This document shows, piece by piece, positions 1 to 11,529 of a stretch of DNA of 64,000 nt. The DNA is taken from the NCBI GenBank assembly GCA_032622095.1, contig CP136061.1, forward strand, positions 132,562,087-132,626,086. The letters run 5' to 3'. This DNA comes from Siphonodentalium dalli (Eukaryota; Mollusca; Scaphopoda; Gadilida; Siphonodentaliidae). Each line of letters begins with the position of its first letter. Position 1 is the stretch's first letter. Made by a program: the position numbers and the translations under genes. The notes beneath the pieces were generated by a model. It ran no database searches, was not told the origin of the DNA, and saw nothing but the letters and a program-made list of their open reading frames with translations.

Positions 1-180
1 TCGTGCCAGTGTCTTTTTGTCCTATGATGATACGGAAGCACGTGTAGTCAATGGCGTCTATCTGTCCACATTGCGCGCTCCAAACATCGAAGCTCAGAGT
101 AGGAGCTGACTGGAATTAATTATATACCGCCAACTTTAAGATCAAACCAGGGACATGGCGACAGGAGAGACGCATGTCTA

Positions 181-203
181 CCCCCCCCCCCCCCCCCCCC
201 CCC
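181..203. repeat. Poly-C tract of 23 bases
   Basis: Uninterrupted C run followed by a sequence (CAACTTTGGCCAAC, then AGTTGGAAATTTCAT) that reappears next to a G-rich run at 14774-14840. It belongs to the dispersed repeat seen at 14.8-15.7 kb. Confidence 0.9.
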
Positions 204-258
204 TCAACTTTGGCCAACATTTTCAAAAGTTGGAAATTTCATGACACCGCATTAGTTG

Positions 259-512
259 CAAGCCTTAAAATAGTGTGTCTGTCTTTTCAGAATGAGGTCC
301 CCAGAGGGTGAATTTAGTAATGCTACCCCGCATAGCAGGCTAGCATCACCAAATTCACCCTCTGGCGACCTCATTCTGCTTACACCTTAGCAGAATGAGG
401 TTCCCAGAGGGTGAATTTAGTGACGCTAGCCCGCTATGCGGGGTAGCATCACTAAATTAACCCTCTGGGGACCTCATTCTGCAAATGACAGACACACTAT
501 TTCAAGGCTTGG
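259..512. mobile_element. Double-hairpin MITE, family A (short form)
   Basis: The ends are inverted repeats of the type CAAGCCTT-A-ATAGTGTGTCTGTC. Inside are two consecutive palindromes with arms GCAGAATGAGGTCCCCAGAG and reverse complement around a GCTAGC-rich core. TTAGTTG occurs at 252-258 and 513-519, a possible 7-bp target duplication. Non-autonomous; no coding sequence. Confidence 0.8.
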
Positions 513-649
513 TTAGTTGGTAAATTTCAGACCAAATTACAGATGGAAAAATGGTTCTGATATTTGATTTTCCAACCAGTATATAGTGTGAAATATGTTG
601 TTTTTAGAGCAAAAGTCGCATAAATATATTAAAGATGCATTATCTGAAT

Positions 650-1080
650 TAACGCTCCTAAATTAATATTTCTTTGGCTTCGGGGGTAAACAAATATTTC
701 AAGTCGAGGAACCCACCCATCAAATCACCATGATCAGATATCGATTTTTGAAGTTTGTTATTTCTCAAGATGTTCAATTATTTGTGGCCCATAAACACAT
801 CGTCAAACAGACAGTCTCGGACAAAATTTCAGATGAAGATGGATAACTCTAAAAACAAGTGGTAATACGGCCAAATTTCGTGAATACTCAAGTGATAATT
901 ATACGGCCATATTATGTTGAACAAAATGTTGATAAATAAGATGTTTTGGGAAATTTGATACCATAAGTGGTTAGTATTATTTTGCTGCAATTAATAGATT
1001 CTGATAAATAAAGCGTATTTTGAAGAAATGTTGTATCTTGATGATAAGGGGACCCTCTGATCGGATTGAGTACCTTTAAC
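650..1080. mobile_element. Family B element (TTAA-type end), decayed copy
   Basis: Contains TTTGGCTTCGGGGGT and TCGAGGAACCCACCCATCAA, and ends GATCGGATTGAGTACCTTTAA, as in the complete copy at 9789-10276. The 5' terminus is not preserved. Two short overlapping open frames here are non-coding by composition. Confidence 0.65.
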
Positions 1081-2039
1081 TTCTTTCCGTTAATTTTTGT
1101 ACTAAAATTATAATCGCTTGGAAAAGTTTCAACCCAATTTGGGCAAATTGAATTTTCCAAACTTTGAATTTCGGTCTGATTCAAGTGAGGTGCACTTGGA
1201 TATACCAATGTGGACACCCCACCCCAATGGAAATAATCTAGTCACGTTGATTTTACACCATAAAACTAGCATTGTTACCTTTTCTATAATTATACCTGAA
1301 AATAATTAGATCGAAACATCGAACCATTAGTAGGAAGTTTTGATGGTCAGTTCCCAACTTCCAAAACGAGGATATTTTAGCGCGTTTTGAATTTTTGTGA
1401 AAACTCCCAACAATATTCTCTATTAAAGAGCTTCAATTATTTGTTTTCCACAAAAGGGCAGACAATAACGAGCGTTCTGTGGACTTTCAGAATGCCGGTA
1501 TGTGCATGTATACTGATAGACGCGTATCCGTGATGGTGATTATATGTATTTTTCTGCTCCCTTTAATAAAACAATCTGTAATAAAAGTCAACTGTAATGG
1601 AAGTATGTATATATATGTATATATCAACTATACGCCTAGCATCGGGCCTTGCAGACACAATAACATCTATTCATACCAAATGCATGTGAGCTAATGCTAT
1701 GATTTATGAAAGTTTTACAATTTTGAACATCCACCGAGTATGTATACGGGAAATAATTCAATGTTTGTTGAGATATCGACCCACAAAGGTCAAACAGATA
1801 ATGCAATCTGTGGCTGGGATCACCCCCTACTGTGAAATAGTTGATTAAGGAACACGTATATTCCTTGTGTTGTTTGTTCAAATAAATGTTATAATATTAC
1901 CATCAGAACATTAAATAGTTCACATGTTCTGAACGGTGGAATATGGTCTACGGGACTAACCAAAGTAGAGATTCCTGACATGATATTTATTCCGCAATAC
2001 TCACCTTTTCCAACTCACGTCGAAGGGCCAGACCCCGTT

Positions 2040-3145
2040 TACCGTGACATGTACTCCACCAACTGCAAGATTGAGACTGAGAGTCTGTATGATGTATACA
2101 GCACAACACGACAAGCAACAGTACACCAGCCGTCTTAGTCAACATTTTCTCTGACTGTTATAACAAGACAATATAAATAATCTTCTACTATATAATTTGA
2201 GACTTCCGTATATAAATATATATGTGGGTACTTCATAGAATCGAAAACGGCTGCTCTGATCGAGCTCAAATTTCGTATATAAGGGTAAAAACCCACGGGG
2301 ATCATAAACGTCGCGTTTTTGGACAAGCTCTGAGCACTCATTCTCCACTCCCAATCATCAAAATCACCGCAAACGGCACTTCGGGAGTTAAGGCATCAGC
2401 GATCTTTATATTGACCATATTTGGAGTTGTTAACCGACAAACGCTCTTTATTGCCATCGACGTTGCTAAACGGTTACCCATGCATACGAAACTACGGATG
2501 CAAAACGCGAAATGCATTTATCTCGATTAAAAAGGCAGAATTAACGTGTTGTGTGATTCTTATGTCTGTCGTTCCTAGGAACTGGGGAAATTTTCAATCA
2601 TACCTCTTTTAGGGACGGGTACTGCGTGTTGTGTGAAAACAAAAAATCGTGTTGTGTGATTCTTATGTCTGTCGTTCCTAGGCACGGGGGAAATTAGGGA
2701 CGGTACTGCGTGTTGTGTGATTATTATGTCTTCTTCGCTTTAATCGGGTAAAATAAGGTCTAATCGGGTAAAATATTGAAAAACAAAAAATTAATCAAAA
2801 AAATTTATTCAAAAATCCAGTAAATTACAAATGCACATTTAACTCATGTTATAAAAAAAATAAAATATTAACTCATTGAAAAAAAAAATTAATTTAAAAA
2901 TTAATTCAAAAAATTAAAAATTGTGTCATGTTTCTGACGAACGCCGCCTGTGGCGGGCTAACCTGCTAGTATAATATATACCTGAGAGTGTACATGATGT
3001 ACACAGCACAACACGACAAGCAACAGTACACAGACGTCTTGGCCAATATCTTCTCCGACTTTGTTATAACAAGACCTTCTACACTGAGGAGGTGCATGAT
3101 GTTCACAACACGACAAGCAACACCCGTCTTAGTCAATCCTTTTCA
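2040..3145. repeat. Dispersed repeats and short tandem motifs
   Basis: ACAGCACAACACGACAAGCA occurs at about 2099 and 3003, with a shorter copy at 3105; flanking sequence (GTCTTAGTCAA...TATAACAAGAC) is also shared. 2222-2530 is an inverted copy of 10437-10745. GTGTTGTGTGATTCTTATGT with GTCGTTCCTAGG recurs at 2545-2725, 9560-9770 and 10320-10360. No coding sequence is convincing. Confidence 0.7.
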
Positions 3146-3199
3146 CGTGGCTTTTTACCAGAGTATATCATTGTTTATTTACCATAATAGAGCCTGGTA

Positions 3200-4700
3200 A
3201 ACCATGGTTTATACCTGGCTCTTACCAGAGTTATTTTACAAGGGCATGTTTGAGATTTCCGCCGATGTTTGTAGAATGCTAAATTCCTACAATCAGCATA
3301 GCGCATCAATACTAACTTAATAGTTTCACACACCCGAATAAGTCCTTAATATGTCTTTAAGCTCGCCAAATGTAAATGGCATGGGAAGTGTGGAACCAAT
3401 TCATATAATGATCTAGGAAAGGTCTCGGCTGTCCCTGTGTCAATTGCACAAATCCTGGGAAAACACAGAATCCCCCAGTGTATATGTGGGATAGACTCCG
3501 ATGACAACGATGGAGTCAATGACTATGAATGACTAACATCTAATTGTGTATCTGTGACATTACAGCCCGTTAAGACAAACAATGTGGCTGCAAACACTAG
3601 TATGAATATGTATGTGTATACTTTTATCTAATAAATCATCATACATTCGGCGCATCCACTCACATTCGTACATCGAGTGACAGAACGCATGTTAATGTTT
3701 GTCCGAATCTCCAGCGCTTCGCTGTGAAATTAATTATTTTTAGAACAGATGGCCAATGCGTACAAACGCTATTGACAACAAGTATGAATAAAACAATAAT
3801 GTAATATGTAGCCACATCGTGAAACTGCAGTCTTGTTGAGAATGTTTTCATTAGACTCAAGACTGCATATTACGATTCGACACAAACTTTTGCCAATTAC
3901 TGTATCTCGAGTCATAACTATATTGTATCTATTAAATTACTGATAGCTACAGTGGGTCAAACGCGAGTGTTTGTCTTCATATAAATAGCAGCACATATTG
4001 GCCAATATAAGTGATATTACTGCCAACATTCGAGCAAAATAAGAAATTCTCCACTGGGTTCAGTGTTAAATTTTGATCGAAACTATAGTTAGCGGGAATC
4101 GTCTAATCATATCAAAATTTTCTACGCAAAACGGCGCCATAAATTGTATTCAAAATACTAGAATCACCATAGGGTTTAATGTTAAATTTTGATCGCAACT
4201 ACATGTAGCCACCACGAAGCAGCTGATCACATCAACAATTTCAAAACTTCCTCTACGCTCATACCTAGTAGTTTTTTTTAAATCACATCGCACCGATCAC
4301 CATACGCCAGAATCGGATGGCACGCTCTTATCATTTTCTGTAAATACGAATTAACGCTCTCTAATTGATCGTGACGCCGATGCAGGCCGACCCGCCAAAG
4401 TTCACGAATGGAAACAAGTCAATCCTGATAAGTGAAAACACACCTACTAGGCATACAAAATCCGTTTTCAGATCGCGTTTAGCAAACCAAAAATTCAAAA
4501 TTACACGAGGAAACCGACTACCATCTATACTAATAAAACTCAATTGTGTTTGTTTGTGCGTATGTATATGTTTGTTTGTCCGCTTGTGTGCGACCAAACG
4601 GCTCTACCATCGTTTAGCTGAAAATTTGACCCATGTTATATTATTAGATATGTCGTGCACCTGGACATCAGATGTCTTAAACGGGCATTATTATTAATTT
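3200..4700. other. No gene seen; AT-rich intergenic sequence
   Basis: About 1.5 kb with only short incoherent open frames. A weak internal duplication (GTTTAATGTTAAATTTTGATCG) occurs at about 4060 and 4172. Confidence 0.5.
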
Positions 4701-4794
4701 AATTAAATAATTAGCTCAACTTTACTTTGTAAAGTTTGAGCTATTGCCATGGCTTGTCGTCCGTGTGTTGGTGCGCGTGTGCGTGATTCGTTAA

Positions 4795-5605
4795 CAATTT
4801 CCTTTAGCACGGGCTACAGGTCGTACCTTTGGTCGGATCATTGTGAAATTTGTCATGGCTGTTGACATTGACATGTAGATGGGAACGAGTCATTTTGGGG
4901 TCATTCGGCAAAAAAACATGGCCGCCAGCGGCCATATTCGATTTCAAAATTCAATTCATTAGCACGGGCTACATGTCGTACTGTTTGTCTGATCATCATG
5001 AAATTTGGCATGGATGTTAATATTTACATTTAGATGGGAACGAGTCATTTTGGGATCGTTCGGCCAAAAAACATGGCCGCCGGCAGCCATCTTGGATTTT
5101 ACTCTTTGCATGACTAAATCCTTTGGCACGGGTTACAGGTCCTTCCTTTGGTCGGATCATTATGAAATTTATCACGGCTGTTGACATTGACATGTAGATG
5201 GGAACGAGTCATTTTGGGGTCATTCGTCAAAAAAAACATGGCCACCAGTGGCCATCTTGGATTTCAAAATTCAATCCATAGCACGGGCTGCAGTTCATAC
5301 TGTTCGTCTGATCATCATGCAATTTGTCATGAATGTTAATATTGACGTATGTAGATGGGAACGAGTAATTTTGGGGTCGTTCGGCCAAAAAACATATCTG
5401 CCAGCAGCCATCTAGGATTATTACTCTTTACATGACTAAATCCTTTGGCACGGGCTACAGGTCGTAACTTTGGTCGGATCATCTTGAATTTGTCATGGAT
5501 GTTAACCATGACGTGTAGATGGGAACGAGTCATTTTGGGGTCATTCGGCCAAAAAACATGGCTGCCAGCAGCCATCTTGGATTTTACTCTTTGCATAACT
5601 AGGCC
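4795..5605. repeat. Dimeric satellite, five monomers of 155-164 bp
   Basis: GTAGATGGGAACGAGT recurs near 4877, 5032, 5196, 5353 and 5517, with spacings of about 155, 164, 157 and 164. Monomers alternate between an A type (ending ATTTCAAAATTCAATTCA) and a B type (ending TTTTACTCTTTGCATGAC), so the true period is about 320 bp. Preceded at 4705-4790 by AACTTTACTTTGTAAAGTTT and a GT-rich stretch. Confidence 0.9.
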
Positions 5606-5789
5606 CCTTCATCTTTCCACATTCCTAATCACTCCATTGACAGTAAAACATGAAATTATTCCATTTCCAAGTTGAGCTACAGTGTCATTGACACTTTCAT
5701 TAATTATATACCCAAAATGGTTGCAATCTGGTCGGTGAAAACACGGGGATAAATTGAACCATATATAGTGTCATGAGATATATGCTTTT

Positions 5790-6170
5790 ACTAGAAGAGC
5801 GTTAATTATCAGCTTATATAATAGGTAGGAAATTTGGTACAGATGGGTGACATGACAAGGGATATGTGCATTCGACCTTTGATGACTTAAAGGAGACTAA
5901 TAAATTATATGATAAATAAAGAGCGTTTATTTTCAGCCCAGATGATATGTGAAAAAAATGGTGCACAAAAGTAAAATGACGCGTGGAATATGTCACGGGA
6001 TAGGTGCTGTTGACATCAAATTACTTAAAGAGTCACTAATACTTAACAATAAAGAGTGTTTATTATGAACTTAAAAGATAGATATGACTTTTTCCGGAGA
6101 TGCTATTTACCCCAGAGGAATACTGATTATTTCAAATGACTTGCAGGGCCACTAATAAAATTACACATTC
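5790..6170. repeat. Degenerate tandem repeat of about 130 bp
   Basis: AATAAAGAGCGTTTATT and GACTTAAAG-GAGACTAATAA recur in diverged copies at about 5800, 5915 and 6045. Confidence 0.6.
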
Positions 6171-6684
6171 TTCACCCGAGCAACGCAGCGTACCACAGCT
6201 GGTGTTATATAAAAACTATCCCAATATACCAATTTGACTTTTCACTGCCAAATTACGACAAAAAGGATCATAGATCTGACAATGAACATACCAAAGGAAT
6301 TGGTAAATTATGTCAGTCAGAACAGTGTATGCAGCAGCTATTAACAGTGAAGTGTTATGCTTCAATGTGCTGGGTTTCGTTGTTGATATGCTTTCCCTAC
6401 CCCATTTTCCGCGGTTAAAATATGCATTAAGTTTCTCAATAGATCAGTCAAATTCAGTGACATTCATTTGTATATAACCATTAAAATGCTATTTTCTTAT
6501 TGTCTGGACAAAGGATTCATAGGGCCATAACTTAATTTACTTCACCACTGTATTAGGAAAGTCTTTCCCAATTTGTTTGCACTATATTTAAGTCCAGTAT
6601 ATACAAAACGTATGAGAAAAATAAATTGGGCCAAGTCCATACAATGGAACACATATTTTGTTTGAGGATATCTTTGTCTTCTTA

Positions 6685-6980
6685 AAGGTACGGTTGGCCT
6701 TGGCGGTGGGTATCCTGTGAAAATATTTCCACCCGTCAAAAACCGCCACAAACAGAAAGAACATCAAAATGTAGACAGACTTTGTCCGTATACAAATAGG
6801 AAATATCGCATAAACAGTATGTTATTGTCATATTTTTTACCATTGTTATGTAAACAAAGGCATAAAAAGTTACTTTTCTGGTGTTTGTTTATATTATGAT
6901 GGTAAACATAAAGAGCGTTCTTTGTGGGTGAATTCCTGATATGGAACGAATAAAGAGCGTTTATGCCATTTGTGTGTGAT
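6685..6980. repeat. Dispersed repeat, inverted copy at 30960-31265
   Basis: Shares TTGGCGGTGGGTATCCTGTG, GTCAAAAACCGCCA...AACAGAAAGAA, TAAACAGTATGTTATTGTCA and ATAAAGAGCGTT with the reverse complement of 30960-31265. A partial direct copy is at 30725-30900. It is probably a non-autonomous element; ends are undefined. Confidence 0.7.
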
Positions 6981-7758
6981 TAGCCAGCAGCATTGTGTTG
7001 TATTCTGTAACACAATCGGGCTCTTGCTTAGGTAAAATATAGTAAATCTTTATGATAACATGCTGTTTACGAGATGGTCATGGTATATATGAACGAAACT
7101 GAATGCGTTTTAATGTTTTTCTGTTTACGGTGATTGGAACAAATATGAATATTTTCGACAACTAAGGCCGCACGTGCCTTTAATCATAGATGCATAAATT
7201 AATATTTTGTTTGTATAATATAGTGAGAAAATTAATAAAACAACGAAAAAGATTTTAAAATACTTGACCATAAAATATTGAATTTGGCTAATTAATACAT
7301 GTTGTGTTTATAATTGTTACATAGCCTATATCTTGGATTTTAAAGTCTCCAGTAAAACATTTACGGGAGGGTATAAAATATGTGGGGTTTTTTTTTTTTG
7401 CAGTTTCGATGACTCACCCACCCCGGCATACCTTCATGTAAAAAAAAAAGTATACCCCTCCCCCGTTTGAAAAACAAAAGTGTCATTATTTTTTTTCTCG
7501 GCGTCACCTCAATAGTTTTAGCGTTCTACATTGTTGCACATTCAAGTGATTACAAATGAGCAATTCTTGTCCCTCCAACAGATTATCATGATTTAAAAAT
7601 AAACAATTTATACGGAAAAGAAAAGAATAAAAACAACAACTACAAAATATGAAAAGAAACAGTATAACAAACACCAACCAAATCACTTACCTAAGTTCAG
7701 CGCGAACAAAATGTTTTCTTGTTGGACGGAAATTTTTCAGAACTAGTATGATTGAGCG

Positions 7759-8358
7759 TTAAAGGGGTACTGTACCCAAGATGTTGTTGTTGGTTTCTAT
7801 AATCCCCGAGTCGGAGAATAATGTAACAACTTTTCCATTTTTTGAAAGTTTGTTGAGTACGAAGTATTGTTACGGATGGCAAATTTACCGGAATGCAAAA
7901 ATACAAATTGTCGTTGTCGAGTAATTTTTGTAAAGTTTTCAACCAAATGAATCAAATAAACATTATATTATATGGTTAGTAGTCCCATATACTCATTTAA
8001 GTTAGTGTACCGTCACTAGTCAATGAGTGGCTTGGGTTTTCTCCCCGTATAAGCATAATGTTTCAAACGATCGTGTGTGCAATTGTTTTCCTAATCCAAT
8101 ATCCCTCAATTATAATTTGATTACGTTTTGTACACGGAAATTCGAATTTTAAGAGACGCCATTTTATGGCTGGAGCCATAAAATCAATTTATATTAAATT
8201 ATTAACTTTTAAATTATTAAATTTTAAGATAGCCTATTAACCTGAGCGTTTACAGAATACATCTTCGACTCAAATTACTTATATTTCTATATAGTATCGA
8301 TAATAGATCGTTGTTATCACCGGGAATTTATTGAAAATGGCGTACAGTACCCCTTTAA
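7759..8358. mobile_element. TTAA-bounded MITE of 600 bp
   Basis: TTAAAGGGGTACTGTACCC at the left and GTACAGTACCCCTTTAA at the right. AT-rich and non-coding inside. The terminal TTAA is consistent with a piggyBac-like target duplication. It shares only the TTAAAGG prefix with family B. Confidence 0.75.
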
Positions 8359-8359
8359 C

Positions 8360-9390
8360 CCCCGAAGCATATTTATAGCATCTATTGGAGTGTTCTCTTC
8401 CTGCGAAATTCTAAATGTTAACCATTTGTTACCAACTTTGTTTAATACCATTCCTAAACATGCATTGCACTATAAAGTCGTATAGAATGCAATAGATTAC
8501 TCAGACTACATTCACACAATCAGCGCTCGTGACAATCAGTACATTTCGCCATCCGGTTTACATGAAAGTTTCCGATTTTCCTAAACCATGCAATAACTGA
8601 AGTGGACACTTGACACTTCAGTTATAGTCTAGACGGCGCTGGGGGTTGACCGTCGAACATGCATCGTGGGAATTTGTGCGACCATCATTCTCTTCAATCT
8701 GCACCAGATCGCACCAGTTATGCAATGGCAGCATGTTGCTCTGCTCGCTTAGTATATATTATCTTAATATCGCGAAAGTCCACCAAATTTGGGTAAAATA
8801 TCGCCGGTAGCAGTGGTCTTGCCGAGTCATCAGAGGGGGTAAACCATGCATGGAGTTTGCATTTCTCTCTAGTTTTCAAATTCATGCAGACGGCACCGAG
8901 CCGAAACAGATGACAAAATAACGATTTTCGCTATGTTTCACAGGGTACTCTATATACCAATAAAATCGCTCTTTAAAAACACTTCTTCGAATATTTCCGT
9001 TATTTCGTCAAAAACTCTTCTTCAAATATCTCCGTTATTTCGTCAAAAACACTTCTTCTCATACAAATCGCCGTTATTTAGTAAATTAACATTCTTTATA
9101 GAGTTATTGCCCTTCATATTAAATATGAAGCTAACATGCAGGATTAGCTATACATGTCGTCATTTAGTGGACATTCCCAAGCACGCGTGGTCGGAATGTC
9201 CATTAATTAACGAACATTTTAGGTAAGGATTGTCCGTTTATAAATGGCCAATCCTTGAAGAATTGCCTGAGAATGTAACATGAAGCGTCAAAAGTGCATG
9301 GCGATTTAGATAAAGTGACGTGCGTCAACTATTTACAAATATAGCATACTAGCATGTTAGCCCGCCACTGGCGTGGTTGGTCAGAAACAT
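8360..9390. other. No gene seen; unique-looking sequence with a short internal repeat
   Basis: TTATTTCGTCAAAAAC(T/A)CTTCTTC is repeated at 8980-9060. The 97-codon frame across it is repeat-driven and not considered coding. A palindrome near 8602-8625 (ACTGAAGTG...CACTTCAGT) is short. Confidence 0.5.
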
Positions 9391-9459
9391 GACATTTAAT
9401 AAAAAAAAAAAAAAAAAAAAAATTAATTCTGCCTTTTAAATTTTTTTTTCAATGAGATA

Positions 9460-9788
9460 ATTCTGCCTTTTTAATCAAGAGAAATGGTGGTACCCGTCCC
9501 TAAAAGAGGTATGATTTACGGTACATCGGGCGGAAAAACTGACCCGATGAAAATCTCCCCCCCCTCCTTGGAACGACAGACATAAGAATCACACAACACG
9601 CATTTTTTGTTTTAATTCTGCCCTTTTAATCAAGAGAAATGATGATACCCGTCCCTGGGGCGGAAAAACTGACCCGATGAAATTCTCCCCCGTCCCTAAA
9701 AGAGGTATGATTCGATGAAAATCTCCCCCGTTCCTAGGAACGACAGACATAAGAATCACACGACACGCATTTGTTGTTTTCCAATGAG
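9460..9788. repeat. Short tandem CACACAACACGCATTT / TCCTAGGAACGACAGACATA motif cluster
   Basis: Repeats of GACCCGATGAAAATCTCCCC, GAACGACAGACATAAGAATC and TTCTGCCTTTTTAATCAAGA, continuing at 10277-10440. It is the reverse complement of the 2.53-2.73 kb cluster. Confidence 0.75.
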
Positions 9789-10276
9789 TTAAAGGTACTC
9801 AATCCGATAAAACTCATCTCAATTACTATTTCAATGGCTTCGGGGGTCAAAAATATTTGATTCGAGTCGAGGAAGTCGCCCATCAAAGCTCAGATTTGTT
9901 AGATATCGATTTTAGAAATCTATTATTTTTCATTATCGGGAATTCTTTCTGGCCCAGTACGTAGTCAAAATTGCGTGATTATTACCACTTGATTTTAGAG
10001 TTATCCATCCTTGTCTGTTTTAATAGAGTTTTGGTGTAATCATCTCGAGCAGGTTTCAAAATTGACGGCAATTATTAGTACTCATCTCGAGAAATTAACA
10101 AATTTCAAAAATCAATATATAATAACTCTGAGGTTTGTTTGATGGGTTCCTCGACTCGAATCAAATATTTTTTACCCCCAAAGCCAAAGAAATAGTAATA
10201 TAGGACCCTCTGATCGGATTGTTGTTGTTGGAATCTGTTGAGATGGGGACCCTCTTTACGGATTGAGTACCTTTAA
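9789..10276. mobile_element. Family B element, 488 bp, TTAA-bounded
   Basis: Terminal inverted repeats TTAAAGGTACTCAATCCG and reverse complement. Inside is a second inverted pair (GGCTTCGGGGGTCAAAAATA and TATTTTTTACCCCCAAAGCC). TTAA ends suggest piggyBac-type mobilisation; no transposase is present. Confidence 0.75.
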
Positions 10277-10436
10277 TCACACGACACGCATTTGTTGTTT
10301 TCCAATGAGTTAATTCTGTCTCCCCCGTTCCTAGGAACGACAGACATAAGAATCACACGACACGCATTTGTTATTTTCCAATGAGTTCATCACACGACAC
10401 GCATTTGTTGTTTTCCAATGAGTTAATTCTGCCTTT

Positions 10437-10745
10437 TTAATCAAGATAAATGCATTCCGGTCCCGGTGCGTTTTGCATCCGTAGTTTCGTACGCATAGGT
10501 GACCGTTTAGCAACGCCGATGGCAATAAAGAGCGTTACTCGGTTAACAACGCCAAATTTGGTCAATATAATGAGCGTGACCGCCTTACCCCCCCCGCATT
10601 GCCGAGGACGGTTATTTTGATGATTGGGAGTGGAGAATGAGTGCTCAGAGCTTCTCCAAAAACGCCGCGACGACGATTCCCGTGGGATTTTACCATTAGA
10701 TGGGAAGTTTGAGCTCAATCGAGCCAGCCGTTTTCGATTCTATAT
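10437..10745. repeat. Inverted copy of 2222-2530
   Basis: Shares in reverse complement CATCCGTAGTTTCGTA, GGCAATAAAGAGCGTTA, GAGTGGAGAATGAGTGCTCA and GCCGTTTTCGATTCTAT. A repeat, probably part of a transposon with ends in the flanking CACAACACG motifs. Confidence 0.75.
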
Positions 10746-10844
10746 AGAGGACAAATATACACATATATTTACGTAGTTCTCAAAATATATAGTAGATTAG
10801 CCGATGAGCCCGACGTTGTCCGGGCTATTCAAAAACCAAAATAT

Positions 10845-11440
10845 CAAGTCGATAGCTCCACCCGTTTCCGAGATCTGGTCTGCGCATGCGCGAAGCTGGC
10901 GTCGCACGTGCTCGGCGACCCGATAAAATTCGTATCCGGGGCAAGATACATTCACATACCAAATTTCAAGGCGATAGCTCCACCCGTTTCCGAGATCGCG
11001 TCTGCGCATGTGCGAAGCTGGCGTCGCACGGGCTCGGCGACCCGATAAAATCCGTATCCGGGGCAAGATACATTCACATACCAAATTTCAAGTCGATAGC
11101 TCCACCCGTTTCCGAGATCTGGTCTGCGCATGCGCGAAGCTGGCGTCGCATGGGCTCGGCGACCCGATAAAATTCGTATCCGGGGCAAGATACATTCACA
11201 TACCAAATTTCAAGTCGATAGCTCCACCCGTTTCAGAGATCTGGTCTGCGCATGCGCGAAGCTGGCGTCGCACGGGCTCGGTGACCCGATAAAATTCGTA
11301 TCCGGGTCAAGATACATTCACATAGCAAATTTCAAGTCGATAGCTCCACCCGTTTCCGAGATCTCGTCTGCGCATTCGCGAAGCGGGCGCCACACGGGCT
11401 CGCCAATACGACAACGTCGACCGCCTGGTCAAACTACACA
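10845..11440. repeat. GC-rich tandem satellite, five units of 122 bp
   Basis: CTCCACCCGTTTCCGAGATC begins at 10856, 10978, 11100, 11222 (one change) and 11344, exactly 122 bp apart. The unit contains CTGCGCATGCGCGAAGCTGG and CGACCCGATAAAATTCGTAT. Because 122 is not divisible by three, open frames of about 90 codons arise in several frames; they are not genes. A (CAGA)n run follows at 11497-11520. Confidence 0.95.
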
Positions 11441-11529
11441 CACGTACCAAGTTTCGTCCCGATCGGTCGAGAATCGTAGATTTGTATAAATGACATACAG
11501 ACAGACAGACAGACAAACAGAGGTCTTCA

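Noticed and set aside
4361-4697. Opposed 78- and 110-codon frames
   Set aside because: They overlap on both strands and run into low-complexity GTTTGT sequence; no motif.
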